Shown piece by piece: positions 51,150-60,892 of a stretch of 64,000 nt of DNA. Origin of the DNA: Streptomyces sp. NBC_00190 (lineage in GTDB: Bacteria; Actinomycetota; Actinomycetes; Streptomycetales; Streptomycetaceae); the NCBI RefSeq assembly GCF_036203305.1, contig NZ_CP108131.1, forward strand, positions 7,068,001-7,132,000, read 5' to 3'. How positions within the stretch are numbered: the first letter of the stretch is position 1; every line of letters starts with the position of its first letter. A program made the translations under genes and the position numbers. The notes below the pieces were generated by a model that was not told the origin of the DNA, made no database searches, and saw nothing but the letters and a program-made list of their open reading frames with translations.

Positions 51150-51349
51150 TCAGAGCCCGTGCTGGTCGAGAACGGCCATCAGCTTCCGCTTGGTGTCGTT
51201 TCCCTCGACGGTGGCGGTGATCGCTTCGTCCCCGATCTCCAGCCGGGAGACGGCGGAGAGATAGCCGCGCCCCCGCTCGAAGGAACGCGCCCCGCCAGTC
51301 GGCGCAGGTCCTTCTCGGTGAAACGCAAGGCATGTGTCACGGCATCCAT
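51150..51349 (-). pseudogene. Fragment of a SWIM zinc-finger protein, frameshifted
   Basis: The frame starting at ATG 51349 reads MDAVTHALRFTEKDLRRLAG and continues in another frame as ARSFERGRGYLSAVSRLEIG, then DEAITATVEG. This is the N-terminal part of Streptomyces SWIM zinc-finger family proteins. The frames meet at the C run 51290-51293; one added base joins them. The zinc-finger part itself is missing, since the frame stops 17 residues later. It is a remnant. Confidence 0.6.
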
Positions 51350-51433
51350 TCAATCGAAGGGGAGGCCACCGGCACCACGTTTCGGTTCCCACGCCTTGGG
51401 CGGTCCGGGCCACGGCGGGGGCAGCCCTGCGGT

Positions 51434-52984
51434 TCAGCTCCGCAGGCACCACTCGACGAACCCCGCGACGCTTCCGTCCACCCCGGCCTCCTCGTTCGCC
51501 ACCGCGGCCGTGCGGAAGAAGTGGACCTCCCGGAAGTTGAGTTCCATGGCCTGCACGAGGCTGTGCAGGCCGAGCGCCTCACGGAGCCAGGTCCGGGCGC
51601 CGGTACTGTCTTCGAGGCCGGCCGGTACCAGGCCGTGCTCGGCGAGCAGGTCCGTCTTGCTGATGGCGACCGCGAGGCGCGAGCGCTGCAGTGGGGCGCC
51701 CATCGCGGCCACGGCCTGGACCGAGCGGGCGAAGACCTCCTCCGGATCGACCGTGGAGCCGAGGGTGCGGTCCAGCAGCGGGCCGGGCGGCGGCTCCATG
51801 GTGGTCCAGAACGCCTTCACCGCCATCGGGTCCAGCACGAAGACGAAGGTGCGCGCGGCCCGTGCGTAGCGCAGCGCGTCGGTGTCCTCGCGGTCGACGA
51901 ACCGCTCGCCGGCCGTGTCGAAGAGGTGGATCAGCCGCTGGGACCGGCCGCCGCCGAGGACGAAGGAGTGTGCGCGGGGCAGGGTCTTCTGGGTGGCGCG
52001 GGTGTGCCCCCGCATCCGCAGTACTTCGCGCAGCACCTGGTAGTTGGTGTCCGACTCCTCGTCGGCGAGGGTGATCGCCGGACCGCCGTTCGCCGCGGCG
52101 TGCTCCAGGGACAGCAGCATGGCCGCCATCAGCTGGGTCTTGCCCGCCGCCTGTCCGCCGATCAGCGGTATCACCACCTCGGGCATGTGGCCGGCGTCCG
52201 TGTTCATCGGCTTCCCGCAGTGCGGGTGGACGCAGTACGCCTGGAGCCGCGAGTTCCGGCCCATCAGCATCAGCAGCGTCGGCATGCGCTGTCCGCACTC
52301 GCAGCGGCGCCGGAAGATCCCGTACGTCCCCGGGCGGATGTCGGCGTGCCGACGCCGGCAGGTGGGGCTGGGGCAGTCGTACGACGGGTAGGGCACTCGC
52401 TCGAAGCAGTGCGGGCAGAGCATTCCGGTGCGCAGCCGCTTCATCCACAGCACTGCCCGGTCGACGGCCCTCAGGGTGCCGGCGAGGAGCCGGGCACCGC
52501 CCGTCAGCAGCGCCAGGACGAGCGCGTGCAGGGCGAACAGCAGGCCGAGCAGCGGAACGGCCAAGGCCGCGCCCGCGCAGAGTCCCAGGTACAGAGTCAG
52601 GCCGTACGGGATCGTGAAGGCCCGGTGCCTTGTCGGGGCGACGAACTGCCGTGAGGTCACGGCGCGGAAGGAATCGCCGACCGTGGTGGTGTACGAGCGC
52701 CCCTCCAGCGTGAGCAGTTGGCGCAGGTCGCGTGAGGCCGGACCGAAGAAGTAGTTGCGGTACGCCTTCACCTCCTCGTCCTGGGGGCGGTAGGGAGGCA
52801 GCGTCCGGAACTCGGGGGTGCGCCGGTACACGACGCCGACCAGCGTGCGTCCGTACCCGGCGAGCACCTGCATGACCAGCGCGAGACCCCGCAGGGTGGC
52901 GATGAAGGGGACGAAGGCCAGGTACCAGGAGAGCCCGAAGAGGAAGAGGACGGGGAGCAGGACGAACCTGACGATTTCAGCCAC
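51434..52984 (-). CDS. Membrane-linked double-GTPase-2-type TRAFAC NTPase with Zn ribbons
   Basis: The 516-aa protein has an N-terminal hydrophobic segment (IVRFVLLPVLFLFGLSWYLA) and a second one at about 125-160. Cys-rich zinc ribbons follow (LCPHCFERVPYPSYDCPSPT, then CECGQRMP and YCVHPHCGKPMN). The GTPase domain has P-loop IGGQAAGKTQLMAA, Walker B LIHLFDTAGERF and the NKxD-like SKTDLLAEHG. This matches what Pfam calls double-GTPase 2, found with GTPase-associated protein 1. It is the last gene of the operon. Its membrane helices suggest that the complex works at the membrane. Confidence 0.8.
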   Translation of the reverse strand: MAEIVRFVLLPVLFLFGLSWYLAFVPFIATLRGLALVMQVLAGYGRTLVGVVYRRTPEFRTLPPYRPQDEEVKAYRNYFFGPASRDLRQLLTLEGRSYTTTVGDSFRAVTSRQFVAPTRHRAFTIPYGLTLYLGLCAGAALAVPLLGLLFALHALVLALLTGGARLLAGTLRAVDRAVLWMKRLRTGMLCPHCFERVPYPSYDCPSPTCRRRHADIRPGTYGIFRRRCECGQRMPTLLMLMGRNSRLQAYCVHPHCGKPMNTDAGHMPEVVIPLIGGQAAGKTQLMAAMLLSLEHAAANGGPAITLADEESDTNYQVLREVLRMRGHTRATQKTLPRAHSFVLGGGRSQRLIHLFDTAGERFVDREDTDALRYARAARTFVFVLDPMAVKAFWTTMEPPPGPLLDRTLGSTVDPEEVFARSVQAVAAMGAPLQRSRLAVAISKTDLLAEHGLVPAGLEDSTGARTWLREALGLHSLVQAMELNFREVHFFRTAAVANEEAGVDGSVAGFVEWCLRS

Positions 52985-52990
52985 GGAGTG

Positions 52991-55483
52991 TCACCGTCCC
53001 TTCTTCTTCCGGGAGCTGTCGGATGCCGAGGTGCCGGACGCCGCGGTGTCCGGCGGGTCGGCGGCGGCGGGCGCGGTGCGCCGGCCGCGGAACCAGAGCT
53101 TGCGGGGCGGGCCGGGCCGCCGGGCCTCGGCCCCGTCGGCGTAGTGGTCGGCGAGTGCGGCCTCGTGGGGCCGCACCGCCTGCTCCAGCCGTTTCAGGTC
53201 CGCCACGTGCCAGTGCCCTTCGGGATGGGCCCGGATGGCCTCGACGATCTCCTCCTGGGCCTGGGAGAGCCGGGCCCCCGCGGGCAGGGTGGCGACGGTG
53301 GCGACATGACTGAGCAGGATGTCGTCGATCCGTTCGCCTCCCGTCACCCCCTGGCGCACGAGCGACAGGTACCGGTCCAGGTCGCGGTTGTTCAGCTCCG
53401 CGAGGCGGCCACGGAACCGGCTGACATCGGCGGGCAGGCGCAGCAGGGCCGGCACCAGGTAGAGACGCTTCAACGCCCGCGGCGCCGCCCACGGGCCGGT
53501 CTGCTGGATCTCGAACGCGGCGAAGAGTTCCGTGGCCTCGCGGGCGTCACGGAGAGCGTCCTCCAGGTCGAGGGTGATCCGTACGCGCTCCGCGGCGTCT
53601 GCCGGCAGCCAGGCGAAGCGGCGCGGATGGGAGAGCAGGCGGCACAGGTCGAGACAGTCCGTGAGCGCGTCCTCGTCCTCGATCCCCTGGCTCAGGGCGC
53701 GGTCGAACCACTCGCCGACCACCGTGTCCACCGGCTCCGAGACGGGCAGCCCCGCCGCGATACGGGCCGCCTCCTGGTGCGTCCAGGTGCGCGAGGGCTG
53801 CCGCCACAGGCCGCGCAGCAACTCCTCGTCGGGCGACGTGCGTCCGCGGATCGTCAGGATCTTGAACATGAGCGGGACCGTGTTCCAGGGATCGCGCTCG
53901 GCCCTCGCCCGCAGGTGGTGCTCCAGGAGCAGGGGCCGGCCCACCAGGTCGCCTTCGCGCAGGAGCTCGGCGGGGAACTGCGCGAAGAGCTGTTCCTGCC
54001 CCGCGCGGCGTTCCAGCGCCTCCTCCACCGCCGTGGCCAGCGAGGTCCTCATCACGGGCAGGACGTGGACGAGTTCGGCCACCTCGTGGCGGAACCCCGG
54101 CGCGGGTGCCGTGGTCCCCAGCAACGCGTGGGACAGGGTGAGCGTCTCGCCCGCCATGACCTCCGGCGGCACCGGGAGGCGGGTGCCGACGGCCCAGAGC
54201 AGCAGGCGCGTGCGCTCGCGCGCGGTCCGTACCTCCGTCTCCAGCAGCCGTTCCCACAGGGCGGCGGCCCGCTCGCGTGCCGCCGGATCGGTGATCGGTA
54301 CGGGCTCGACGGCGTCCTCGGCGGCGGTCGTGTAGGCCCGCATACGCAGCCCGTACAGCTTTCCCTCGATCTCCCGGTGGACCGCCGGGTCACCGCCGGC
54401 CTTCGCGGCCACGCTCAGCGCGGTCAGCCGGGCGTCGTCCAGGCCCCGGTGCTCACGGTGGATGTCCGCGGCCACGGCCGCCCGGCGCGCCCCCAGATGG
54501 TCTGCCCCGGCCAGCCAGTCGATCACCGCGTGGACGTCGGGCGCGGCGAGCGCGATGCCGCCGGAGGCCGCCGCCGCGGCGACGGGGGCGTGCCAGTCGT
54601 CCGCAGTCTCCTCCCCGCCCTCGGCGTAATCCGCCGTCCAGGACCAGACGGGCCGGACGGAGCCGACACCGATCCTGGTGAGGAGCCGGACCAGTGCGGG
54701 GACGGGCACCTCGGGGAACACGCCCCGGGCGAAGTCGAACACGGTGTAGGCCGCTTCGTCGTCCGGCGCGAAGGTGAGCGGCGGCTCGGGCACGGTGCCG
54801 ATCAGGTGCAGCCGGCTGCGGGCCGGACGCAGGACGTAGGTGGCGAAGGACAGGCCGCGGGAGAGCGAGGGCGGCAGCAGGTAGGAGACCGCGGCGAACC
54901 AGTGCGCGATCTGCTCGGTCGAATGGTCTACCACCACCACCGAGCCGTGCTCGGTGAGCGCGGCGAACACGGCGGCCAGCAGCTCCGGCAGCCGGGCCGC
55001 GTGGGGATGGCCGCGCAGGAACTCGCCCACGGCGCGGACACCGAGCGGCCCGGGAGCGGGTCCGGCCAGCGTCGGGATCTCCGTGCTCGGGGACACCGTG
55101 CGGGTCCACACCGGCGAGTTCCACAACTCGATCGGCAGCATTCCGCCCCCGGCCGCCGGGAAGTCCTCACTGTGCAGGGCGTGGGCGAAGTAGTTGCCGA
55201 AACGCCGGGCGGAGTCGCGGCCCACGTACCGCACGCACAGCGCGGTGGCGCTGCGCCCCGCCCGGTCGTAGGGCCGGTAGCAGAGGTTGACCGGGCAGCG
55301 CTCCAGCGACTCCGGCGTGTCCGACTCCACCAGCGAACGGGGCGGCTCGTACCCGGCCAGTGCCTCCACGGCCAGCCGGGTCTCTGCCGTGACGCCCGCG
55401 CTGACGGCATTGAACTGGAAGCCGGAGAACCCGCTGAGCCCGTGCTCGCAGGAGGTGTAGTAGAGCTGCTGGAATTGCTTCAT
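52991..55483 (-). CDS. GTPase-associated protein 1 (GAP1-like)
   Basis: The 830-aa protein begins MKQFQQLYYTSCEHGLSGFS and continues GFQFNAVSAGVTAETRLAVE, which is the characteristic N-terminal domain of GTPase-associated protein 1. This is followed by YFAHALHSEDFP and a long, mostly helical middle and C-terminal part, with a basic tail. No catalytic motif is recognised. It overlaps the upstream GTPase gene by ATGA and is followed 6 nt later by the second GTPase. It is thought to be an adaptor or effector-coupling component; function unproven. Confidence 0.8.
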   Translation of the reverse strand: MKQFQQLYYTSCEHGLSGFSGFQFNAVSAGVTAETRLAVEALAGYEPPRSLVESDTPESLERCPVNLCYRPYDRAGRSATALCVRYVGRDSARRFGNYFAHALHSEDFPAAGGGMLPIELWNSPVWTRTVSPSTEIPTLAGPAPGPLGVRAVGEFLRGHPHAARLPELLAAVFAALTEHGSVVVVDHSTEQIAHWFAAVSYLLPPSLSRGLSFATYVLRPARSRLHLIGTVPEPPLTFAPDDEAAYTVFDFARGVFPEVPVPALVRLLTRIGVGSVRPVWSWTADYAEGGEETADDWHAPVAAAAASGGIALAAPDVHAVIDWLAGADHLGARRAAVAADIHREHRGLDDARLTALSVAAKAGGDPAVHREIEGKLYGLRMRAYTTAAEDAVEPVPITDPAARERAAALWERLLETEVRTARERTRLLLWAVGTRLPVPPEVMAGETLTLSHALLGTTAPAPGFRHEVAELVHVLPVMRTSLATAVEEALERRAGQEQLFAQFPAELLREGDLVGRPLLLEHHLRARAERDPWNTVPLMFKILTIRGRTSPDEELLRGLWRQPSRTWTHQEAARIAAGLPVSEPVDTVVGEWFDRALSQGIEDEDALTDCLDLCRLLSHPRRFAWLPADAAERVRITLDLEDALRDAREATELFAAFEIQQTGPWAAPRALKRLYLVPALLRLPADVSRFRGRLAELNNRDLDRYLSLVRQGVTGGERIDDILLSHVATVATLPAGARLSQAQEEIVEAIRAHPEGHWHVADLKRLEQAVRPHEAALADHYADGAEARRPGPPRKLWFRGRRTAPAAADPPDTAASGTSASDSSRKKKGR

Positions 55484-56670
55484 CCCCGGCCCGCCTTCGG
55501 CACCGAACCGAACTCGCTCAGCAGCCACAGCAGAGGGTCGGCCACCCGGTAGGGCTGGATGCCGGTGGGGGCGACCCGGGCGTCGGGGGTGGGGTTGCGG
55601 CCCAGGGCGGAGACCCCGAAGTAGCGGTAGCGGGAGTAGTGGTTGTTCAGCAGTTGGTCGATCGGAACCCCGTCCCAGTCCTTGAGGAGCCGGCGCACCT
55701 CCTCGTGGACGCTGAGGCTGTCGCCGACGTCGAACCGGCCGCGCGAGGGCGCGTGGTCGCGCAGCGGGCTGCTGGGTTCGAGCAGGTGCCAGAAGGCGTC
55801 CATCTTCGAGAAGACCACGGCGACGGGGGTGTCGAGCAACCGGTCGGAGCGGCCGGAACGGGGCGCGAGGAGCAGGCTGGTGACCCGGGAGAGGACGTTG
55901 ACGGGAGAGTCCAGGCCCTCGGTGCCCGGCAGCGGCGTACCGGGCAGCGCGTTGTCGCGGGCGCCCGGCATCTGCAGCGGATCGAGCAGCAGCACGATGC
56001 CGTCGGCGTTGGCCAGGTACCGGGTGTTGAGCTCCACGCTCTCCCGGGAGCTGAAGTCCTCACCGGCGGTGTCGAAGAACGACAGGACGGTGTGCTGCGG
56101 GCGTTCGCCGAGCAGGGTGCGCCGGCGCAGGCCGAACCGGAAGACCAGCGGGTCCACCCGGTTGAGGGTGGTGGAGGCGGTCTGGGTGCCGGGGAACATC
56201 TGGTTGTCGCGGTAGAGACGGTCCTCGTAGTCGGAGCTGTAGCGCCGCATCGTCGCGTCGTCCGTGCCCATCAGGGCGGCTCCGTACGCCTCGCCCACCC
56301 GGTTGCGCACCTCGTGGAGGAGCACGGTCATGTAGACGGTCTTGCCCGACGCCTTCGGGCCGACCATGGCGATCAGACGGTTCTCCACCATGCCGAACTG
56401 GACGGGCAGTTCGGAGTGGCAGACCGGGCAGATCCGGTAGGTGCTCTCACCGTCGCAGTCAGGGCAGACGGCCGTGGGCTTGCGGCCGTCCGCGGCGAAG
56501 TCCGGGCCGAGGTCGTGGCTGCGGCGCGGTCCCTTGCGCTGGTCGAGCACCTGGTCGCGACGGCGCGCGCACTGCTTTCCGGTCCGGCTCAGGCGGCTGT
56601 TGCAGCGGAAACGGATCTCCCGCGGGGTGAAGCCCTCGTAACAGTAGGGGCAGGTGAGACGTTTGGCCAT
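55480..56670 (-). CDS. Double-GTPase-1-type TRAFAC NTPase with N-terminal Zn ribbons
   Basis: The 396-aa protein starts with zinc-binding pairs (MAKRLTCPYCYEGFTPREIR, AVCPDCDGES and RICPVCHSELP). The GTPase domain has P-loop MVGPKASGKTVYMTVLLHEV, Walker B SFFDTAGEDFSSRE and SKMDAFWHLL in the NKxD position. There are no membrane segments. It overlaps the Hsp70-like gene by one base (TGATG) and the GAP1 gene by ATGA. It matches the family Pfam lists as double-GTPase 1. Confidence 0.8.
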   Translation of the reverse strand: MAKRLTCPYCYEGFTPREIRFRCNSRLSRTGKQCARRRDQVLDQRKGPRRSHDLGPDFAADGRKPTAVCPDCDGESTYRICPVCHSELPVQFGMVENRLIAMVGPKASGKTVYMTVLLHEVRNRVGEAYGAALMGTDDATMRRYSSDYEDRLYRDNQMFPGTQTASTTLNRVDPLVFRFGLRRRTLLGERPQHTVLSFFDTAGEDFSSRESVELNTRYLANADGIVLLLDPLQMPGARDNALPGTPLPGTEGLDSPVNVLSRVTSLLLAPRSGRSDRLLDTPVAVVFSKMDAFWHLLEPSSPLRDHAPSRGRFDVGDSLSVHEEVRRLLKDWDGVPIDQLLNNHYSRYRYFGVSALGRNPTPDARVAPTGIQPYRVADPLLWLLSEFGSVPKAGRG

Positions 56671-58775
56671 CAGGTGACTCGCAGTCTGTGCAGCGCCGTC
56701 GGGCGGATGTCGATACCGGATTCGGCGCCCGCGTCGGCCGGGAAGCAGACCAGCCAGGACGGGCCGCGGGTGGCGGGCAGCGGGAACTCCACGGTCATGG
56801 GGGCGCCGGCAGACAGCCGCTGCGCGGGCACCTCGTGCAGGACGGTTCCCTCGGCGGTACTGGTGGGGCGGAAGCGGCCGAGGCTGTGGACGATGCGGAC
56901 ACCGGGCAGGTCGCAGCCCGTCTCCGAGGTGAAGGTGACCGAAGCGACCCGGCCCTTGAGACGCCGGCGCACGACCGGCTCGTACGCGACGACGGTGGGT
57001 TCGGCGGGGACGAGCAGTGAGGACGCGCCTTCGCAGCCCCCGTGGAGCTCCGGGACCAGCGCCTCCACGGTGAGGGTGACGGCTCCCCGGCCCACGGCCA
57101 GGTCGAACCCGCCGTCGTGCTCGTACACCCGGCGCCGGCACACGACGTCCCCGTCACCGGGGCCCGCAGCGGCGGTGCCCCCTTCCCGGCGCCAGCGGAC
57201 CCGCGCGCTCAGGGCGCCCTCGGGCCACGCCCAGAGGACGAGGAGGTGGTCCCCGCGCCGGATGAACTGGAGCTGGTCGACCGGCACCGCGAACAGGACG
57301 CGCGGCTCGGTCGCAGACCCCGTCGGGGCCCCGGCCGTGGTGTCGTACGGGCTGCCGTGGCCGGGCGGGGCCGCGGCCCCGGGCCCCGGCGACGGTGGCT
57401 CCGCCGCCTCCGTGGGGGCCGCGGTGTGCGCGGCCCCGGGCTCCGGCGGACCGGCGTACGAGGGTTCGGCGGGGGGTGGACCGGCGTACGGGGCCTCCGG
57501 GCGGGGTGCTTCGGTGTACGGGGGCTCCGCGGGGGGTGCATCGGCGTACCCGGGTTCGGCGTGCGGCGCGTGCGGAGCCCCGGTGTGCGGCGGCTGGGCG
57601 TACGGCTGTCCGGCCTCTTCGGGCTCCACTGGTTCGAAGGCGCTCCGGAGTCCGCCCGGCCCGGCCTGCTCGGCCGTCTGCCCGGCGTCCTGGACGGCCG
57701 ACGCGCCGCCCTGCCGTGACCCGGGCTCGGGGTCCTCCGTCCGGGAGCGCCCGGTGCGGGGCTCCGGGTCCGTCGCGGCGACGGCGGGCTCCGGGTCCGT
57801 CAGGCCGGCGGCGTCCCGGCCGAGGTACCCGGCTTCCGCGCGCGGGTGACCGGCGCCCGGTCTCGCGTACCCGGCTTCGGCCCGCACCGACTGCGCGGGG
57901 GATCCGCTGACGACGCGCAGAACGCCGAAGTCCCGCAGTGACAACAGCCCCAGCACGACGGCCAGTCCGGGGCGGTCGCAGCGCACCGAAAGGCCCCGCG
58001 CGGCCGGGAGGGCCTCGATCCCGGCCTGCAGCTCGGGCGCGGCGCCCATCCCGCCGGCGAGCAGTACGGTGTCCACGGCCGGTTCCGCGGTGGTCAGTTG
58101 CTCCGCGACGGCGGCGAGCACGCGCTCCCGCAGGGGCCCCACCGCCCGCTCGAAGGCGGTCCGTTCCAGGGTCAGCGGGTGGTGCTCGCCGACCGCGTCC
58201 TCCACGGACCCGGTGGCGACGTCCGAGCCGTCGAGCCCCTGTCGGAGCGTCCGCGCAGCCCCGAGCGGGTCCGCGCCCTCCGGCAGGCCCCCGTTCAGTT
58301 CCGCGGCGACCGCCGCGTCCCAGGCGTCGCCGCCGAGCGGCAGGCTGAGGGCGCGGACCACGTGCACGGTGAGGTCGGGGGCGATCGCCAGGACGCTCAG
58401 GTCCAGCGTCGTCGCCCCCTGGTCGCAGACGAGGACCGTGTGGTCCACGCCCTCCGCGATCGCCCCGTAGTGCAGCGCCGCGGCCACGGGCTCCGGTACG
58501 ACGCGCGCGACGTCGAGTCCGGCGCGCTCCACCGCGTACCGCAGCTCGTCCTCGCGCCCGCCCGACACCGGGAGTCCGATGAGGGCCGCGCGGTCCGGCT
58601 CCACCGCGAAGGAGTCCTCCGCGGCCCGGGAGGAGCCGAGCAGCAGGGGCAGCGCGCGGACCGGGTCGAGCACCCCGTCCACGCCTGCCAGTTCGGTCGT
58701 GGTCACCTCGGGACGGCCGTCGGGGCCGACCCGCGCGACGCGCCCGTACCGGTGTCCGAGGTCGATGGCGATCAT
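56670..58775 (-). CDS. Hsp70-like ATPase with Pro-rich linker and beta-rich C-terminus
   Basis: The 701-aa protein has an actin/Hsp70-type ATPase domain (1 to about 330): MIAIDLGHRYGRVARV, RVVPEPVAAALHYG, TVLVCDQGATTLDLSVLAI and DTVLLAGGMGAAPELQAGIE. A low-complexity linker (about 340-500) repeats YAGPPPAEPSYAGPPEP-like units. A beta-rich domain (about 505-701) takes the place of the usual substrate-binding domain. A diverged Hsp70 next to a ClpB-like ATPase suggests a dedicated remodelling machine. Start ATG 58775 overlaps the upstream stop (ATGA). Confidence 0.82.
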   Translation of the reverse strand: MIAIDLGHRYGRVARVGPDGRPEVTTTELAGVDGVLDPVRALPLLLGSSRAAEDSFAVEPDRAALIGLPVSGGREDELRYAVERAGLDVARVVPEPVAAALHYGAIAEGVDHTVLVCDQGATTLDLSVLAIAPDLTVHVVRALSLPLGGDAWDAAVAAELNGGLPEGADPLGAARTLRQGLDGSDVATGSVEDAVGEHHPLTLERTAFERAVGPLRERVLAAVAEQLTTAEPAVDTVLLAGGMGAAPELQAGIEALPAARGLSVRCDRPGLAVVLGLLSLRDFGVLRVVSGSPAQSVRAEAGYARPGAGHPRAEAGYLGRDAAGLTDPEPAVAATDPEPRTGRSRTEDPEPGSRQGGASAVQDAGQTAEQAGPGGLRSAFEPVEPEEAGQPYAQPPHTGAPHAPHAEPGYADAPPAEPPYTEAPRPEAPYAGPPPAEPSYAGPPEPGAAHTAAPTEAAEPPSPGPGAAAPPGHGSPYDTTAGAPTGSATEPRVLFAVPVDQLQFIRRGDHLLVLWAWPEGALSARVRWRREGGTAAAGPGDGDVVCRRRVYEHDGGFDLAVGRGAVTLTVEALVPELHGGCEGASSLLVPAEPTVVAYEPVVRRRLKGRVASVTFTSETGCDLPGVRIVHSLGRFRPTSTAEGTVLHEVPAQRLSAGAPMTVEFPLPATRGPSWLVCFPADAGAESGIDIRPTALHRLRVT

Positions 58776-60892
58776 GCTCGTCCGCTCCCTTCGTCCGCGA
58801 ACGACGCCGCGCCGTGGCCGCCCCGCCGCGCGCCGTCGGGGCTGACCTGCGCCGTACCGTCGGCCGCGATGCCGACCCGGATCCGGCTGCCCGGATCCGG
58901 TCGGTGCGCCAGCAGGTGGCTGACGACGGCCGAGCGCACCAGCTCCAGCTCGTTGCGGATCTGCCGTCCTCCGTACGCCTGGTGCTCGGGGTCCGACATC
59001 CGCTCCGTGATCCACGGGTGCAGGGTGTCCGGGTCGGCGATCAGCTCCACGCGGTGGCGTTCGCGGACCGACTCGGCGAGCTGGCGCAGCAGCCGGTCGG
59101 CGATGCTGACGACGTGCTCGTGGCGCAGCATGTCGAAGACGACCACGCCAGGCTTGAGCCGCCCGTAGATCTCGGGCCTGCCGATCTGGCGGAACTTGTC
59201 CTCCACCGCCCGGGTGAAGTGCGCTTCCAACTGTCCGTACGAGAGCTCGTCGCGCTCCTCCAACAGGCTCTGGACCTGCTCCGCGCCCGTGTTGGAGGTG
59301 AAGATGATCAGACACTGGGAGAAGTGCGCCGTCTGGCCGCGCCCGTCGGTGAGCCGGCCGTCCTCCAGGATCTGCAGGAACTTGTCCAGGACCTTGGGGT
59401 GGGCCTTCTCGATCTCGTCGAAGAGCAGCACGCTGAACGGCCGTTCCTGCACCCGACGGGTCAGCTCCCCGCCCTGTTCGTGGCCGATGAAGCCGGGCGG
59501 CGCACCGGCCAGCCGCTCGGCGGCGTGCTCCTGCTGGTACTCGCTCATGTCGAAGCGGGCGTAGGCGCTTTGGTCGCCGAACATCAACTCGGCCACTGCC
59601 TTGGCGAGTTCGGTCTTGCCCACACCGGTGGGTCCCACGAAGAAGAACGCGCCCCGGGGACGGGCGGTCCCCGAACTGCCGAAGTCGACGCCCACGAACG
59701 CGGACTGGAGGGCCGAGGCGACGGCGTTCACGGCCGTGGACTGGCCCACCACCCGGGTGCCGAGGGCCTTGGCGGCCCCCGCGACGGTCTCCCGGTCGAG
59801 CTGGGTCCACGGATCGACGCTCACGTTGAGCCGGTGCAGCTCCATCAGCCGGTCCGGCTTGCGCATGGGCGCGTTGCGCAGCCACGAGGTCCTGGCCAGG
59901 GAGTCGATGTCCCAGCCCGCCATGCCGTCGGTTGCGCCGACGAGGGCTTCGAGGTCGGCGCGGGAGGAGTCCTGCGCCCCGTTGAAGTAGCGCTGCAGCC
60001 AGCTGAGCCACAGACGGCGCTCGCTCGGGTCGGGCGGGCTGATGTGCAGGGCGGCGATCCTGGGGTCCTCCAGGTGGAACCAGCCGGGCAGCCGTCCGAT
60101 GTCACCGACCGCGCACAGGACCGCGTTGCGCGCGTGCGGGGTCGGGCCGGAGGCCGAGCGCGGGGTCACGGCCTCCGTCATCGCGGCGCGCAGCCGCAGA
60201 TAGCCCAGGCGGGATTCGGCCTGGTCGGCCGGGAGGTGGTGGTCGACGTCCTCGAAGACGAAGGCGGTGGCCGCGTCCGGCGAGGCCACGAGGCGGTGCA
60301 CGGTGGCCACGACGTCCTCGAAGGCGCGTGGCCGGCCCGACTGCCGGGGCGCCAGCAGACGCTCTCGGCCGCGGTCCCGCTCACCGCCGCGCCGGCTCCG
60401 TGCCGTGCCCGGCTCGCCGTCGGGTGCCCCGTCCGGGTTCCCGTGGCCCTCCGGCGGCCGGGTCCCCGCAGCGTCCGAGGGCGTGCCGGCCGCCCCGTCG
60501 TCCGTTCGCGCCTTCTCGGACGGCCGCCCCTCCCGCAGGCGGTCGAAGTTCTCCGCGTGGCCCGGCAGCGGGAAGGTCAGTCCGCCCACCGGGTCCCACC
60601 AGCCGACGGTCTCCGCGCCGCGTCGTTCCAGCTGGCGGGCGACCACCACGCGGAAGGAGGCGGGCCGGTCGGCGAACCACCAGCGGTCCCTGATCTGCCC
60701 GTTCATGATCACTTGGCGTCCGCGGCGCAGCTCCCAGTCCAGCGACACCGCCCACAGCGGCATCATGCCGTCCGCGGTGACCGGCTCCCCGTCGCCCGGG
60801 TGTCCGCTGTGGTGGTCCGCGGCCGGGGGGCGTCCCGCGGCGTCGGCGCCGTTCGCCCGCTTCGTCCAGTCGGCCGCGCTCACCGGGTCCAC
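58772..60892 (-). CDS. ClpA/B-like AAA+ ATPase with degenerate first module
   Basis: The 706-aa protein has an active second AAA+ module: Walker A FFVGPTGVGKTELAKAVAEL, Walker B FSVLLFDEIEKAHPKVLDKF, sensor 1 IIFTSNTGAEQV and a ClpB-type C-domain with GGRQIRNELE (sensor 2). Before it lies a degenerate AAA module with a Walker-B-like AFVFEDVDHHL but no Walker A (about 185-345). The N-terminal region (about 40-110, MPLWAVSLDWELRRGRQVIM) is specific to this protein. It is an unfoldase or complex remodeler paired with the Hsp70-like product. GTG 60892 overlaps the upstream gene by 13 nt. Confidence 0.85.
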   Translation of the reverse strand: MDPVSAADWTKRANGADAAGRPPAADHHSGHPGDGEPVTADGMMPLWAVSLDWELRRGRQVIMNGQIRDRWWFADRPASFRVVVARQLERRGAETVGWWDPVGGLTFPLPGHAENFDRLREGRPSEKARTDDGAAGTPSDAAGTRPPEGHGNPDGAPDGEPGTARSRRGGERDRGRERLLAPRQSGRPRAFEDVVATVHRLVASPDAATAFVFEDVDHHLPADQAESRLGYLRLRAAMTEAVTPRSASGPTPHARNAVLCAVGDIGRLPGWFHLEDPRIAALHISPPDPSERRLWLSWLQRYFNGAQDSSRADLEALVGATDGMAGWDIDSLARTSWLRNAPMRKPDRLMELHRLNVSVDPWTQLDRETVAGAAKALGTRVVGQSTAVNAVASALQSAFVGVDFGSSGTARPRGAFFFVGPTGVGKTELAKAVAELMFGDQSAYARFDMSEYQQEHAAERLAGAPPGFIGHEQGGELTRRVQERPFSVLLFDEIEKAHPKVLDKFLQILEDGRLTDGRGQTAHFSQCLIIFTSNTGAEQVQSLLEERDELSYGQLEAHFTRAVEDKFRQIGRPEIYGRLKPGVVVFDMLRHEHVVSIADRLLRQLAESVRERHRVELIADPDTLHPWITERMSDPEHQAYGGRQIRNELELVRSAVVSHLLAHRPDPGSRIRVGIAADGTAQVSPDGARRGGHGAASFADEGSGRA

